Shown here in pieces: positions 45,053 through 53,616 of a DNA stretch of 64,000 nt. The position numbers and the translations under genes were made by a program. Within the stretch, counting starts at the first letter, position 1. Every line of letters starts with the position of its first letter. The notes under the pieces were generated by a model. That model ran no database searches, was not told where the DNA came from, and saw only the letters and a program-made list of their open reading frames with translations. This DNA comes from Terriglobia bacterium (GTDB lineage Bacteria > Acidobacteriota > Terriglobia > Terriglobales > Acidobacteriaceae), in contig JAIQGF010000009.1 of the NCBI GenBank assembly GCA_020072845.1, positions 1-64,000 of the forward strand, written 5' to 3'.

Positions 45053-46372
45053 TTGCCGTTGCGTCTCGTCGAGGAAGTGACACCTAAGGTCAAGCAAACG
45101 ATCCGTTCCTTGCTGCGCCTCAGTATGGGTGAGGCAGGTTCCCGCGTTGCTTCATTCATTCTTTACGCTTACATCTCGCGCCGTCTTGGCGTCGAAGTCC
45201 TCGGCATCGTGGCCCTGGCACAGACGGTCGCCTCGTACGTGACCTTAAGTACCGACCAGGGGCTGCGGCTAATCGGTGCTCGCCTCGTAGCGAGGGATGC
45301 CGGTTCGGCACGCATAGTGGCGCGGCAGCTTGTGCCCAAGCGGCTGCTGCTCGCGGCATTTTCGATCGCTGCTGGCACGCTTTATGCGCTTTTCGGGCCT
45401 TTGCCCGTGCCGGCGCGCCCCTACGTGCTCTGTTTCGTTCTGGCAGTACTGCCCTACGCGTTTTCCCTGGACTGGCTGGCGTGGGGACTCAATCATTTGG
45501 GCTGGCTCGGTGGGTGGCGATCGGGCATCAGCTTGGCTTTCGCCCTGGGCGCCGTCGCCGGTATTCACTTTACCGGCAACGTATTTTCTTCCATTACCTT
45601 GGCCAATGCGCTGAGCGCCGTGCTGGGTGCAGCCTTCCTCTGGCCGGTGTGGCGCTTCTTCTGGGGTGACGCAAGTCGGCCCGCGCAGCCGCGATCCGCA
45701 AAATTGGACTCCGAGATTCTCAGCGAGCTGAGATGGGCCCCAATCATGACTCTGGGCATGGCGAGCATTCTGAACCTGATGTTCAAGAATTTCGACACCG
45801 TCATGTTAGGCGCGCTTTCCACGACTGCGGAGGTCGGCCGTTATAGTGCCGCGACCAAGGTTTTGTTTTTCGTTTTTAGCGGCTATTACCTGCTGATGCA
45901 GACCTTGTATCCGCAGTTGTCGCGTGTGGCAGATGACAGAATGCGATTTCTCGTCAAGCGCGCGCTGGTCAGTGTTGCCGCGATTGGCTTCGTGGTTGCC
46001 ATTTTGACGGCAGCGCTCGCCCCCGTCATCCTGCGCATCATTTATGGTTCCGACCTGGGTTCAACCCGGTTATTGCGCATCTTGGCCATTTCCGTACCTT
46101 TCGATTTTTGTGTTTCGCTGCTGGGTACGGTGTTTGTGAGCCGTGGTTTTGACAAGCTGGTCCTCGCGACCGCCGGAATCTCTGCTGTCGGCAATATCCT
46201 CATGAACTGGTTCTTGATCCCGCGCATGCAAGCGGAGGGCGCCGCTTGGGCCACACTCGGCTCCTATGTCTTGTTCTTAGCCATATTCTTGGTGTTTTTG
46301 TTCCGTCTGCCAAAGCTGGAACACCTCAAGGCGCGGGGGAACGAGACTGAATCACTGGCGGTCGTGCCCTAA
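45053..46372 (+). CDS. wzx: Wzx-like oligosaccharide flippase (MATE/MOP superfamily)
   Basis: A 439-aa polytopic protein with about 12 hydrophobic segments over its whole length. The N-terminal G-E-A-G-S-R-V-A-S-F-I-L-Y-A-Y-I-S-R-R-L-G-V pattern and the central M-F-K-N-F-D-T-V-M-L-G motif are typical of Wzx/RfbX-type flippases. It would move undecaprenyl-PP-linked repeat units across the inner membrane. The start is uncertain: TTG 45053 is given, but TTG 45059 and GTG 45077 are in frame and close. It lies 72 bases after the Wzz-like gene. Confidence 0.88.
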   Translation: MPLRLVEEVTPKVKQTIRSLLRLSMGEAGSRVASFILYAYISRRLGVEVLGIVALAQTVASYVTLSTDQGLRLIGARLVARDAGSARIVARQLVPKRLLLAAFSIAAGTLYALFGPLPVPARPYVLCFVLAVLPYAFSLDWLAWGLNHLGWLGGWRSGISLAFALGAVAGIHFTGNVFSSITLANALSAVLGAAFLWPVWRFFWGDASRPAQPRSAKLDSEILSELRWAPIMTLGMASILNLMFKNFDTVMLGALSTTAEVGRYSAATKVLFFVFSGYYLLMQTLYPQLSRVADDRMRFLVKRALVSVAAIGFVVAILTAALAPVILRIIYGSDLGSTRLLRILAISVPFDFCVSLLGTVFVSRGFDKLVLATAGISAVGNILMNWFLIPRMQAEGAAWATLGSYVLFLAIFLVFLFRLPKLEHLKARGNETESLAVVP

Positions 46373-46408
46373 GCAATTCCGCCTACTGCAGATCGCACCC
46401 GGAAATTG

Positions 46409-47272
46409 ATGACAATCACCAGCCTCGTACCGCGCTCGATCCGCCGATTGCCCTTGCTACGCCGGCTCTATTTCAATCTGTTCACGATGCGCTATGTTCG
46501 CGCCCTGCTATTCCCGCGCCCCAGCTACGCGCAAGCAGGCGAGGACACCAGGATTCGCGAACTGTTGAAGGATGTTCGTTTCTTCATCGATATCGGCAGC
46601 TATGACGGCATCACCGATTCCAACACGTTTTTGTTTGCCCTTCGTGGAGCCCACGGTATCTGCTTTGAACCCGTACGGGAGACCTTCATCAAATTGTCGG
46701 CGCTGTACCGTTTTAATCGGCGTGTCGAATGCAGGTGTTGCGGCATCTCGGATATCAAACGGCAGGGAACCATCTACCCCATGCAGGGTCTTTCCTGCAT
46801 CCCTGAAACCGAAGATCCCGACCACAGCGTATGCCATCCCGTCCTCGCCCAACGCACCCGGTGTGAGCCAATCCAGTTGGTGACTTTTGCCGACGCCGTT
46901 GCCGGCCTCGACCTCCCTGACCCCATTGATTTGCTCAGCCTCGATGTCGAGGGCCACGAACTTAACGTCTTGCGCTCCATTCCATTCGAGCAGTTCCGGT
47001 TCCGCATGATTGTCGTCGAGACCCATCTTCGGCAACCGCTTACGAGTGGATTTCTGTGGCGGCATCGCGACCTGGATGCAATCAATGCCTTACTGAGGAC
47101 TTGCGGCTATTACCCCGTTTCAGAGAGCTGGGCAAATACGCTTTATGCGCCTCGGTCAGAACCCGCTGACGTCGCTCGGGAGGAAACAGGTGCTGCCAAC
47201 CACGCGCAGGAACACCCATTCGCCGAACCGCGAATGACAGTGCTTGACCCTCATAATGATTGTTGCGTTTGA
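46409..47272 (+). CDS. FkbM-family methyltransferase
   Basis: A 287-aa protein. F-I-D-I-G-S-Y-D-G-I-T-D-S-N-T (about 68-82) is a modified SAM-binding loop, C-F-E-P follows strand 2, and L-L-S-L-D-V-E-G-H-E-L-N-V-L is the hallmark of the FkbM family, followed by V-V-E-T-H. FkbM members O-methylate sugars or lipid-linked glycans. ATG 46409 is preferred to the overlapping TTG 46406. Its 3' end overlaps the following GT4 gene by 17 bases, so tight co-expression is expected. The acceptor is unknown. Confidence 0.87.
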   Translation: MTITSLVPRSIRRLPLLRRLYFNLFTMRYVRALLFPRPSYAQAGEDTRIRELLKDVRFFIDIGSYDGITDSNTFLFALRGAHGICFEPVRETFIKLSALYRFNRRVECRCCGISDIKRQGTIYPMQGLSCIPETEDPDHSVCHPVLAQRTRCEPIQLVTFADAVAGLDLPDPIDLLSLDVEGHELNVLRSIPFEQFRFRMIVVETHLRQPLTSGFLWRHRDLDAINALLRTCGYYPVSESWANTLYAPRSEPADVAREETGAANHAQEHPFAEPRMTVLDPHNDCCV

Positions 47273-48290
47273 CGCCCGTTCGCTCGGTCCGGAAACGCGG
47301 CACTGGGGCGTCGGAGTAGTGATTGACAATATCCTCTCCCGGCTCAACGCCCGGTTCTCATTTGTCGGCATCACGCACCGGTTCCAGGGCGCGGCCGCGC
47401 AAGGTCTACGGACTTGGCCGAGGTTGCCCAAGACGAACGCTCTGTTTTTCGAAGCGAGCACGATCTTGGCCGGTACCTTTGATCTGTACTGGGGCACCAA
47501 CCATTTCGTCCCGGCCTCCTGCCATAGACCGGCCGTAGTGACCGTCCACGACCTTTTGCTGCTGAAGTATCCGCATGAGCAACCCCATTCAGGAATGTTG
47601 GCGCGCCGCTTGGCGTCCTCGGTTAACAGGGCTCGCCGCGTCTTGGCAGACTCTCGCACCACGGCCGATGACTTGATCGAGGCGTTCCCGGAGGTCAGGA
47701 GCAAGGTGCAGGTCGCCACGCTGGGATTTGAAAGCTGCGAAGCGGTGGTTCCCGGCGGCGACTCACAAGCCGATCCCTACGTCATCATGCTGGGCGCGCA
47801 TCATCCTCGAAAGAACCTTGCCTTCGCAGCACAGGTGATGCAAAAGCTGCAGGAAGCCGGCTTGCGCGTGCCCCTGAGGCTGACCGGAGACGTGCACCCC
47901 TGCTTTGCCGAAATCCTGCGCTCGCATGGCGCTTGCATCCAGGCGACGGGAGTGTTGCCCAAGCAACAGGTGTTCACCCTTTTGCGCCATGCGCGAGCCA
48001 TGATGTTTCCGTCTCGTTATGAGGGTTTCGGATTTCCGGTCTTGGAAGCCATGGCGGCCGGCTGCCCCGTTCTCGCGCTGGATACCCCGATTAACCGGGA
48101 GACCGGCGGAGATGCAGCCTGGTTCTTGCCGGACGATGCCCAAGCATGGGCCAGCGCAATCCAGGAGTTGCTGCGTTCAACCTGGCTCGCGAGCGACCTG
48201 TCGGGCAAGGGTGCGGAAAACGTGAAGCGATTTTCCTGGGATCACACCGCACAAATTTATGCCGACGCGTTCGCCGGGTTGTGCGGTTAA
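47256..48290 (+). CDS. GT4 glycosyltransferase
   Basis: A 344-aa GT-B enzyme. The N-terminal domain starts I-V-A-F-D-A-R-S-L-G. The C-terminal domain has Y-V-I-M-L-G-A-H-H-P-R-K-N, then P-S-R-Y-E-G-F-G-F-P-V-L-E-A-M-A-A-G-C-P-V, which carries the donor-phosphate-binding E-x7-E region of GT4. T-V-H-D-L-L-L-L-K-Y-P lies in the acceptor-domain part. It belongs to the RfaB/mannosyltransferase-type GT4 group; the sugar cannot be assigned. ATG 47256 is favoured over an upstream TTG. It overlaps the FkbM gene and is followed after 37 bases by a methyltransferase. Confidence 0.9.
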   Translation: MIVAFDARSLGPETRHWGVGVVIDNILSRLNARFSFVGITHRFQGAAAQGLRTWPRLPKTNALFFEASTILAGTFDLYWGTNHFVPASCHRPAVVTVHDLLLLKYPHEQPHSGMLARRLASSVNRARRVLADSRTTADDLIEAFPEVRSKVQVATLGFESCEAVVPGGDSQADPYVIMLGAHHPRKNLAFAAQVMQKLQEAGLRVPLRLTGDVHPCFAEILRSHGACIQATGVLPKQQVFTLLRHARAMMFPSRYEGFGFPVLEAMAAGCPVLALDTPINRETGGDAAWFLPDDAQAWASAIQELLRSTWLASDLSGKGAENVKRFSWDHTAQIYADAFAGLCG

Positions 48291-48327
48291 TACGCCTTTT
48301 CCGAGTTAGGCCGTCGCCGGATTTCTC

Positions 48328-49272
48328 ATGATTCACACTGCTCCCGGCCAGTCCGCAATTGGCGTCGACATCAAGGGCATTCCCCTATGCTGCCCTCGTT
48401 GCAGGAATGTGCTTGCCGCCAATTATGCATGCGCCTCCTGTGGCATCACGTTCCCAGCGGCGGGCAACCGCCCGATCTTGATTAACGAGACCAACAGTGT
48501 ATTCCGCATTCCAGAAATTGAGAGCTTCAGCTTCATGGGCATGCACCAAAGGCCCTCGATTTTTGTCAGGCTGCTTCCTAGTCCGGATTGCAATGTCGCT
48601 GCCGACCGCAACTACCGCCGACTGGCTCAGCAACTTCTGCCCGGCGCTCGCATCCTCGTGCTGGGAGCGGCCAACGGTGGGTTGGGAACCGAGACAATCT
48701 ATCATTCCAATTTCACGGTCATTAATTCCGATGTCTGGCCCGGCGCCGTTGTCGACATCATCCTCGACGCGCACGACATCCCTTTTCCCAGCGAGTCCTT
48801 TGACTGCGTGGTCGCGCAAGCGGTGCTCGAACACGTGGCGGATCCGTTCCGCTGCGTCGCCGAGATTCACCGCGTATTGAAGCCGGACGGCATCGTCTAT
48901 GCGGAGACGCCGTTCATGCAACAGGTCCACGGCGCGGAATACGACTTCTGCCGCTTCACACACCTGGGTCACCGGCGCCTGTTTCGCTGGTTTTCCGTTA
49001 TTGACAGCGGCATCGTTGCCGGACCTGGCATGTCGCTGGCGTGGGCTTGGGAGTATTTCTGGATGAGCTTTGTCAACCGGCGCGGGCTCATGCGCAAGCT
49101 GTTGCGCGCCATGTCGCGCCTCACTGCTTTCTGGATGCCTTGGTGCGATGCATTTCTCAGCACTCGATTGGGCGCGTACGATGCTGCGTCGGGCTTTTAC
49201 TTCATGGGTCGCAAGGCGCCACAGCCAATCAGTGACCGCGATCTGCTGGCCGAATTTCGCGGGGTGCGCTAA
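48328..49272 (+). CDS. Class I SAM methyltransferase with N-terminal zinc ribbon
   Basis: A 314-aa protein. Residues ~22-39 hold two CxxC pairs (C-P-R-C and C-A-S-C), a Trm112-like zinc ribbon. The methyltransferase domain follows: I-L-V-L-G-A-A-N-G-G-L-G-T-E, D-A-H-D-I-P-F-P-S-E-S-F-D-C-V-V, A-V-L-E-H-V-A-D-P and V-L-K-P-D-G-I-V-Y-A-E-T-P. This set-up is common in sugar O-methyltransferases of polysaccharide loci. Its stop shares a base with the ATG of the next GT2 gene (TAATG). Acceptor sugar unknown. Confidence 0.87.
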   Translation: MIHTAPGQSAIGVDIKGIPLCCPRCRNVLAANYACASCGITFPAAGNRPILINETNSVFRIPEIESFSFMGMHQRPSIFVRLLPSPDCNVAADRNYRRLAQQLLPGARILVLGAANGGLGTETIYHSNFTVINSDVWPGAVVDIILDAHDIPFPSESFDCVVAQAVLEHVADPFRCVAEIHRVLKPDGIVYAETPFMQQVHGAEYDFCRFTHLGHRRLFRWFSVIDSGIVAGPGMSLAWAWEYFWMSFVNRRGLMRKLLRAMSRLTAFWMPWCDAFLSTRLGAYDAASGFYFMGRKAPQPISDRDLLAEFRGVR

Positions 49273-50168
49273 TGCAGGCACTCCCCCTCGCTCCGACCGC
49301 ATGCGGTGAACCGGTTGGGCGCCACGGACGAATGAAGTTCTCTCTCATCTTGTGCACTCTCGGCCGGACAACGGAGCTGGCCAGGTTTCTGGAACACTTG
49401 GACCGTCAGACCTATCGTAATTTCGAACTGGTCGTCGTGGACCAGAATCCTGAAGGCCTTCTCGATCCGGTATTGGCGCCGTATCGGGACCACTTCCAGG
49501 TCGTCCACGTCAGATCGAAGCTGAGAGGACTGTCCCGTGCCCGCAACCTCGGGCTGGCGCACTTGAGCGGCGATATCGTCGCCTTCCCTGACGATGACTG
49601 CTGGTATTCGCCCGATATCCTGGAGCAAGTCGCACAGAGCTTGCAGCGTCACCCCGACCGCAATGGACTGACCTGCCGCTGCGTTGATGAATCGGGTAGC
49701 GATGCGTTCAACAAGTTCGATAGCGCCGGCGGCGATGTCACCAAGTACAACGTCTGGCGGCGCAGTAACTCGAATTGCATTTTCCTGAGCGCTCGATTTG
49801 TGGCGGCTGCGCGGCAGTTCAACGAGGATCTTGGAAAAGGCACCGCATCCGATACCGCCGCGGAAGAAATGGATTTTCTGTTGCGGGGCATGCAGACGGG
49901 CTTACAGGTCTTGTACTGTCCGGATTTTCATGTGTATCACCGGCTGAAAGTCCCGTCCTACGACGAAGCCGGCACGCGCGAAGCCCGCAGCCACGCCACA
50001 GGTCAAGGCTACGTCCTCCGCCAATATGGCTACTGGTTTCCTTACGTGGTGTATTTCTGCTCTCGCCCGTTAGGGGGAATGCTGGTGGCTTTGGCGACCG
50101 GCAATTCAGGCCGCTTCCGGTACCACTTGGCGATGATGCAGGGGAGACTTCGAGGATGGATCGGCTAA
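49272..50168 (+). CDS. GT2 glycosyltransferase
   Basis: A 298-aa GT-A enzyme. F-S-L-I-L-C-T-L-G-R-T-T-E-L begins the fold. V-V-V-D-Q-N-P is the nucleotide-binding strand, R-G-L-S-R-A-R-N-L-G follows, and D-D-D-C-W-Y-S-P is the metal-binding DxD. E-E-M-D-F-L-L-R-G is near the catalytic base. The C-terminal ~60 residues hold hydrophobic segments, probably membrane-associated. ATG 49272 overlaps the preceding stop; an internal ATG at 49332 (MKFSLILC) would begin right at the fold and is a good alternative. The 3' end overlaps the Wzy-like gene by 13 bases. Confidence 0.9.
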   Translation: MQALPLAPTACGEPVGRHGRMKFSLILCTLGRTTELARFLEHLDRQTYRNFELVVVDQNPEGLLDPVLAPYRDHFQVVHVRSKLRGLSRARNLGLAHLSGDIVAFPDDDCWYSPDILEQVAQSLQRHPDRNGLTCRCVDESGSDAFNKFDSAGGDVTKYNVWRRSNSNCIFLSARFVAAARQFNEDLGKGTASDTAAEEMDFLLRGMQTGLQVLYCPDFHVYHRLKVPSYDEAGTREARSHATGQGYVLRQYGYWFPYVVYFCSRPLGGMLVALATGNSGRFRYHLAMMQGRLRGWIG

Positions 50169-51463
50169 CCCCAACCCGGTACCTGTTCGGCTTGGCCCTG
50201 GTGTTGATGCCGGCGTCGTACACCATGAAGTACTTTCTAGGGGCGCTGGACATCACCTGGGTCAATCCCACCCTGGTGCTCGGTGCCGTGGCGTTCCTGC
50301 TCGTCGGGTACCGCGCGCGCGACGGATGGACCTTTGCCCTCACCGCCTACGCATTCATCGCGGCGCTGCTCGGCAGTTTTTATCTCGCGCCGTCCCTGGA
50401 AAGGGAGAAGGCGCCTCTGTATGTCATTTATGCGGAGCCCGTTCGTCTGGCCCTGAATGTTGCCTGGTTCTGGGTGTGCTTACAGTACTGGAAGAAGCAC
50501 CGCGACTTCACACTGCGGTGGCTTGCCATCTCCGCCATTCTGCAATTTGCCGTCGCGGTTTATCTGTATCTGGCTATGCTGGAGCTGCTGCCGGTACCGC
50601 AACTCGTTCAACTCTATCTCGACATTTACAAGACCCGACAGGTCGTTTGGTTTGGCGACCTTCCGGTGTATCGGATGGCAGGGACGTTTTTCGAATCGCC
50701 TCCCTTCGGGCTATTCATGATCTGCTGTTTTGTCGTCCTGGCGCTAGAATGGATTGCGCCGGCTGAAACCCACGATCCGCGTCTGCAATTGTGGATTAAG
50801 ACCGGTGCGGCTGTTTCCCTGATCGCAACCATCGCCTCCCTTTCCGATCAGATCCTGATCGCGTTCTTTGTGCTGGGCGTAGCGTTCCTGTTGCACAGGA
50901 TGAAACAATCCAAGCGCAACCAGGCGCTCGTGTGGGCTGGTATTGCTTTTGCCGCAGCTCTTTACATTGGCGCTCAAGCGATCGCGAAGTGGCAATCCGC
51001 GCAATCCGTCGGCCAGGATATCTATGGGCAAAGCATGGGCGAGCGGCTGTACCACACCGGGTACAGCTTCCGGATATTGGCCGAGGCGCCGGCCAGCATA
51101 ATCACGGGCATTGGCCCGGGACGATACGGCGACTATGTTGCGCGTACCGGTATCTTTGAAAGTACAGTTAATCCCGGAGTGACCGTCATCCAGTGGATGG
51201 TTGAGTTTGGGCTTGCCGGCTTAATCCTGCTGACGGGCTGGTTTTGGCGAATTTGGTCGAAGGCATCGCTTCGCTTCGGGCCGCTGGGCACCGCCGCGGT
51301 CGCCACGCTGCTCATGGCCAATATGTTCCAGATGAACTGGAAACTGGAGAGCTGGTTTCTCGCACTCGCGTACCTGTACGCCGCGGATCCCGTCGAACAC
51401 TTGGCCTCCACGGCAGAGGTGAGGACGAACACCGGCGGCGCCTTGGCGCGCGCGGGGCTATGA
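50156..51463 (+). CDS. wzy: Wzy-like O-antigen/exopolysaccharide polymerase
   Basis: A 435-aa polytopic membrane protein with about ten hydrophobic segments. A larger periplasmic loop (about 285-340) contains G-I-G-P-G-R-Y-G-D-Y-V and V-T-V-I-Q-W-M-V-E-F-G-L-A-G-L, as seen in the O-antigen ligase/polymerase (Wzy/WaaL) superfamily. Position between Wzx/Wzz genes and GTs supports polymerase over ligase. ATG 50156 follows GGGGAG; the much longer open frame upstream is the shadow of the GT2 gene. The stop overlaps the next start (ATGA). Confidence 0.82.
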   Translation: MDRLTPTRYLFGLALVLMPASYTMKYFLGALDITWVNPTLVLGAVAFLLVGYRARDGWTFALTAYAFIAALLGSFYLAPSLEREKAPLYVIYAEPVRLALNVAWFWVCLQYWKKHRDFTLRWLAISAILQFAVAVYLYLAMLELLPVPQLVQLYLDIYKTRQVVWFGDLPVYRMAGTFFESPPFGLFMICCFVVLALEWIAPAETHDPRLQLWIKTGAAVSLIATIASLSDQILIAFFVLGVAFLLHRMKQSKRNQALVWAGIAFAAALYIGAQAIAKWQSAQSVGQDIYGQSMGERLYHTGYSFRILAEAPASIITGIGPGRYGDYVARTGIFESTVNPGVTVIQWMVEFGLAGLILLTGWFWRIWSKASLRFGPLGTAAVATLLMANMFQMNWKLESWFLALAYLYAADPVEHLASTAEVRTNTGGALARAGL

Positions 51464-52551
51464 AGCAGCTGGTTTGCGACGCCCGTTGCATGGGCACAGG
51501 ACTTGGCACCTATGTGACCAACGTGCTTCGCTCGCTGCGCGCGCTCAAGCCCGAGTTTTCCACCACGGTAATCACCACCCGCCAGTACGAACCCCAAGTG
51601 CGCGGCTTGTGCGACAGAACCATCGCACTCGATCTTCCAGTCTATTCGGTGCGTGAGCAGATTCAGATACCGTGGGCTGCGCGCGGCGCCGACTTGCTGC
51701 ACGTCATGCATTACAACGCTCCTCTGGCCCGAACCGGGCGCCTGGTTGTATGCATTCACGATTTGACCCACATCTTGGACAAGACGCATGCGCGCACATT
51801 GAAAAGTTGGATCTATGCCCGCCCCATGTTGAACCTCGTGGCGCGCAAGGCCGATCACATCTTTACCTTGTCGACCTACTCCAGGGACCAGATCGTGCGG
51901 TGCTTGGGTGTGCCGCCGGAAAAGATCACCATCACGTATGTCGGTGTAGGTGATCAATTCCATCCCATGTCCGCCGAACAAACCAGGCCGGAGTTGCGCA
52001 GCCTGAAGGTGGATCGTCCGTATCTATTGTTCGTCGGTCATCTCAAGCCCCACAAGAATGTCAAGACATTGCTGCGGGCGTTCGCAGAATTGGTCAAACA
52101 CGGCCACGATGCGGACCTGGTCATTGTCGGTGATGACCGCATCGGTCGCCCGGCCGTCCTCGCCGAGATTGAAGCCCTGGGCATCCAGGATCGCGTCAGG
52201 ATCTTTCAGGGACTCGAAATTCGACTCCTGGCCGCACTCTATAGCGCTGCGGAAGTCCTCGTACTCCCCTCGTTCGAGGAAGGCTTCGGGCTCCCGGTTC
52301 TGGAAGCGATGGCGTGCGGCGCGCCCGTGGCCTGCTCCCGGGCGGCCTCGCTACCCGAAGTCGGAGGCGATGCCGTGGAGTACTTTGATCCGCATAGTTG
52401 CTGCGAGCTCGTGGCCTGCCTCGACCGCATCCTGCAATCACCCGAAAAGCGGCAGCGCATGCGGGAACTGGGATTGGCCCGGGCGCGCTTGTTTAGCTGG
52501 TCCGACTGCGCGCAAAAGCATTACGATGTTTATCGGCGATTTCTGTCCTAA
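51460..52551 (+). CDS. GT4 glycosyltransferase
   Basis: A 363-aa GT-B enzyme starting at ATG 51460, which overlaps the polymerase stop by four bases. C-D-A-R-C-M-G-T-G-L-G-T-Y is at the N-terminus, I-H-D-L-T-H-I follows, F-V-G-H-L-K-P-H-K-N opens the second domain, and P-S-F-E-E-G-F-G-L-P-V-L-E-A-M-A-C-G-A-P-V is the GT4 donor-binding signature with both conserved Glu. The last 43 codons are repeated, diverged, at 53471-53602, where the rest of a second such gene is missing. Sugar specificity unknown. Confidence 0.91.
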   Translation: MKQLVCDARCMGTGLGTYVTNVLRSLRALKPEFSTTVITTRQYEPQVRGLCDRTIALDLPVYSVREQIQIPWAARGADLLHVMHYNAPLARTGRLVVCIHDLTHILDKTHARTLKSWIYARPMLNLVARKADHIFTLSTYSRDQIVRCLGVPPEKITITYVGVGDQFHPMSAEQTRPELRSLKVDRPYLLFVGHLKPHKNVKTLLRAFAELVKHGHDADLVIVGDDRIGRPAVLAEIEALGIQDRVRIFQGLEIRLLAALYSAAEVLVLPSFEEGFGLPVLEAMACGAPVACSRAASLPEVGGDAVEYFDPHSCCELVACLDRILQSPEKRQRMRELGLARARLFSWSDCAQKHYDVYRRFLS

Positions 52552-52556
52552 TATCC

Positions 52557-53324
52557 ATGAATCCCAAAGAAATTATTGCAATTGCCAGGACCGTTGTAAT
52601 GAATGCGAATTTGTCTGCGCTGCTTCTGCTTCGCCGACCACGCGAAGCCGCCTACTACGTCAGCGAATGCGGATTCTTGAAGCGTGCGCTCTTTCCCAAC
52701 CGCGATTTGCCGCAACGCCAAGTTTATGAGGTGTTTGGCGATCAGGATTTGTGCGTGACCATTCTTCCCAAAATAGCCGCAGAATGGATGCGGCCGGTTG
52801 GTTCTTTTACCGCCGATTTACTGGCATTATGCATGATCTGTCGTGCCATTAAACCCAAGATGATCTTTGAGATTGGCACATTCCACGGAGCCGGCACATT
52901 GCACCTGGCGGCAAATGCGCCGGAAGCCGAGGTTTTTACGCTTGATCTTCCGCTCGAATCCGCTGCCGCGCTGAATGTGACTGCCGTGGATTCGCTACAC
53001 ATCGCTGCAAGAACGAGAGCCGATTGGCTGAGCGGGGCGAAACGGATTAGTCGAGTTTATGGCGACAGCGCCACATTCGATTTCTCGCCCTGGCGTGGGA
53101 AAATCGACCTGTTTTTCATCGACGGCGCCCACTCCTACGAGTACGTTAGGAACGACACCCTGAAAGCTCTCGACTGCTGCCGGCCGAACGGCGTCATCGC
53201 TTGGCACGACTACGGCCGTGTCGGCGTAAACGGAGTCTCCCGCTGGCTGCACGAATTTGCCCGCCAAGGCCGTCAAGTATCCCGGGTGCCGGGCGGATCT
53301 TTGGCGTACTACATCAAGCATTAA
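52557..53324 (+). CDS. Class I SAM methyltransferase (Methyltransf_24-like)
   Basis: A 255-aa protein. F-E-I-G-T-F-H-G-A-G-T-L-H-L (about 101-114) is the SAM-binding loop, F-T-L-D-L-P is strand 2, and I-D-L-F-F-I-D-G-A-H-S-Y-E-Y-V followed by W-H-D-Y-G-R is typical of the Methyltransf_24/CmcI-like group. It starts five bases after the GT4 stop. It is flanked on both sides by GT4 C-terminal sequence (intact to the left, remnant to the right), suggesting it came in with, or survived from, a duplicated GT4-methyltransferase unit. Acceptor unknown. Confidence 0.86.
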   Translation: MNPKEIIAIARTVVMNANLSALLLLRRPREAAYYVSECGFLKRALFPNRDLPQRQVYEVFGDQDLCVTILPKIAAEWMRPVGSFTADLLALCMICRAIKPKMIFEIGTFHGAGTLHLAANAPEAEVFTLDLPLESAAALNVTAVDSLHIAARTRADWLSGAKRISRVYGDSATFDFSPWRGKIDLFFIDGAHSYEYVRNDTLKALDCCRPNGVIAWHDYGRVGVNGVSRWLHEFARQGRQVSRVPGGSLAYYIKH

Positions 53325-53470
53325 CCGACTTCTTTCCTCGGCGGCATAGGATTGCGTGTCGGGGGATGGTCGCCGTCAGGAGCGATCGCTAGCCGCCTCC
53401 CGCCTTTTTTCGGGATGCCACACTTTCAATCTGATGAGCATGGAGCCCATTCCTCGGTCGGCAAGACAGC

Positions 53471-53602
53471 CTCGACCGCATCTTGCAGTCACCCGGGAAG
53501 CGACAGCGCATGCGCGAACTGGGATTGGCCCGTGCGCGCCTGTTTAGCTGGTCCGACTGCGCGCAAAAGCATTACGAGCTTTACCGTCGGTTCCTGTGCT
53601 GA
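53471..53602 (+). pseudogene. Remnant: C-terminal 43 codons of a second GT4 gene
   Basis: The reading L-D-R-I-L-Q-S-P-G-K-R-Q to F-L-C-stop matches the last 43 residues of the GT4 at 51460-52551 in 39 of 43 positions (hand count). DNA identity with 52420-52551 is 116 of 132 bases, and most changes are silent, so the two copies diverged while functional. The upstream ~300 codons and any start are absent; 53325-53470 has no GT sequence. Its TGA shares a base with an ATG of the next methyltransferase gene, the same spacing style as intact neighbours. Confidence 0.88.
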
Positions 53603-53616
53603 TGGGAGATAAGAAC

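Noticed and set aside
53396-53416. CCCG...TTTTTT...CGGG as a terminator before the GT4 remnant
   Set aside because: The T-run lies in the loop, not after the stem, so it cannot act as an intrinsic terminator.
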